Positions 7,043 to 7,181 of a stretch of 7,181 bases of DNA are shown here, piece after piece. The notes below the pieces were generated by a model. It did not search any database. It worked only from the letters and a program-made list of their open reading frames with translations, and had not been told where the DNA came from. The DNA lies in assembly GCA_900553315.1 (NCBI GenBank), contig USCW01000079.1, positions 1 through 7,181 of the forward strand. Direction: 5' to 3'. Both the position numbers and the translations under genes were made by a program. Within the stretch, counting starts at the first letter, position 1; each line of letters starts with the position of its first letter. The DNA comes from an uncultured Eubacteriales bacterium. Its GTDB lineage: Bacteria > Bacillota > Clostridia > Christensenellales > Aristaeellaceae.

Positions 7043-7086
7043 TGCGGGGGAGAGGGCTTCTCCATGGAGAAGCCCTCTCCCCCGCA
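7043..7086. repeat. Perfect 44-base palindrome upstream of the phosphatase operon
   Basis: Two 22-base arms (beginning TGCGGGGGAGAGGG, centre TCCATGGA) are exact reverse complements with no spacer. On the minus strand it stands about 20 bases before the phosphatase ribosome binding site, so it lies in the leader of the operon if transcription starts further upstream, or ends the transcript of the gene before it. No T-tract follows the stem on the minus strand; the sequence after it is AT-rich (7021-7042). It shares the GGGA-rich arm and the GGCTTCTC core with the palindrome at 7130-7169. Confidence 0.7.
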
Positions 7087-7087
7087 C

Positions 7088-7104
7088 CCCCTCACGAAGA
7101 GGGG
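7088..7104. repeat. Small hairpin between the two large palindromes
   Basis: CCCCTC and GAGGGG are paired around the loop ACGAA, immediately after the 44-base palindrome. The following GGGAGGGAG (7107-7115) could also pair with CTCCCTCCC at 7171-7179, forming an outer stem around the hairpin at 7130-7169. Seen in sequence; the role is not known. Confidence 0.45.
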
Positions 7105-7129
7105 CGGGGAGGGAGAGACGACGGGGGTT

Positions 7130-7169
7130 GCGAGGGAGGCGGCTTCTCTGAGAGAAGCCCCTCCCTCGC
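7130..7169. repeat. Near-perfect 40-base palindrome at the right edge
   Basis: GCGAGGGAGG (7130-7139) pairs with CCTCCCTCGC (7160-7169), and GGCTTCTCT (7141-7149) pairs with AGAGAAGCC (7151-7159). The only imperfection is one bulged C at 7140 and a single central base at 7150. The outer arm is nearly identical to that of the palindrome at 2797-2836, which suggests copies of one element. The window ends twelve bases further on, so the full extent is not visible. Confidence 0.65.
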
Positions 7170-7181
7170 GCTCCCTCCCGA

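Noticed and set aside
7043..7181. CRISPR array suggested by repeated GC-rich units at the right edge
   Set aside because: The units are large self-complementary palindromes of differing sequence with irregular spacing, and there are no identical direct repeats or cas genes.

Overview
The window carries five complete protein genes and several GC-rich inverted repeats. It is most likely from a GC-rich Gram-positive of the Bacillota, probably a clostridial (gut-type) lineage. Four things point there: the gene order PP2C phosphatase, PASTA kinase, rsgA, rpe, which is the classic Firmicutes arrangement; strong AGGAGG-type ribosome binding sites; the kinase activation-loop ending GSVHYFSPEQ; and a cytosolic family 2 glycosidase of a kind common in such bacteria. 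The species cannot be named from the sequence alone.

Layout. Positions 1-246 are non-coding. Bases 6-115 hold a run of five short hairpins, followed by a plausible extended -10 promoter and a Shine-Dalgarno for the first gene. A plus-strand gene (247-2793) encodes an 848-residue glycoside hydrolase family 2 enzyme. It converges on a minus-strand operon; between the two stop codons lies a perfect 40-base palindrome (2797-2836), a likely shared transcription end. The operon reads right to left: a PP2C-type Ser/Thr phosphatase (6300-7007), a membrane Ser/Thr kinase with three PASTA repeats (4396-6303), the ribosome-assembly GTPase RsgA (3476-4354) and ribulose-phosphate 3-epimerase Rpe (2848-3483). 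Phosphatase/kinase overlap by 4 bases and rsgA/rpe by 8, so translational coupling is likely. Bases 7043-7181, upstream of the phosphatase, hold two more large palindromes, one perfect and one with a single bulge, which resemble the one at 2797-2836.

How the genes work together. The kinase senses cell-wall fragments outside the cell through its PASTA repeats and phosphorylates cytosolic targets, and the phosphatase reverses this. In Bacillus subtilis the RsgA homologue (CpgA) is a known substrate of this pair, so wall sensing and 30S ribosome maturation are linked in one operon. Rpe serves the pentose phosphate pathway. The glycosidase is on the opposite strand and looks functionally separate.

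No clearly new biological system is visible. The points most worth a second look are the hairpin array at the left edge, the family of palindromes flanking the operon, an apparent non-canonical ACG start option for rsgA, and the uncharacterised C-terminal domains of the glycosidase and of the kinase.
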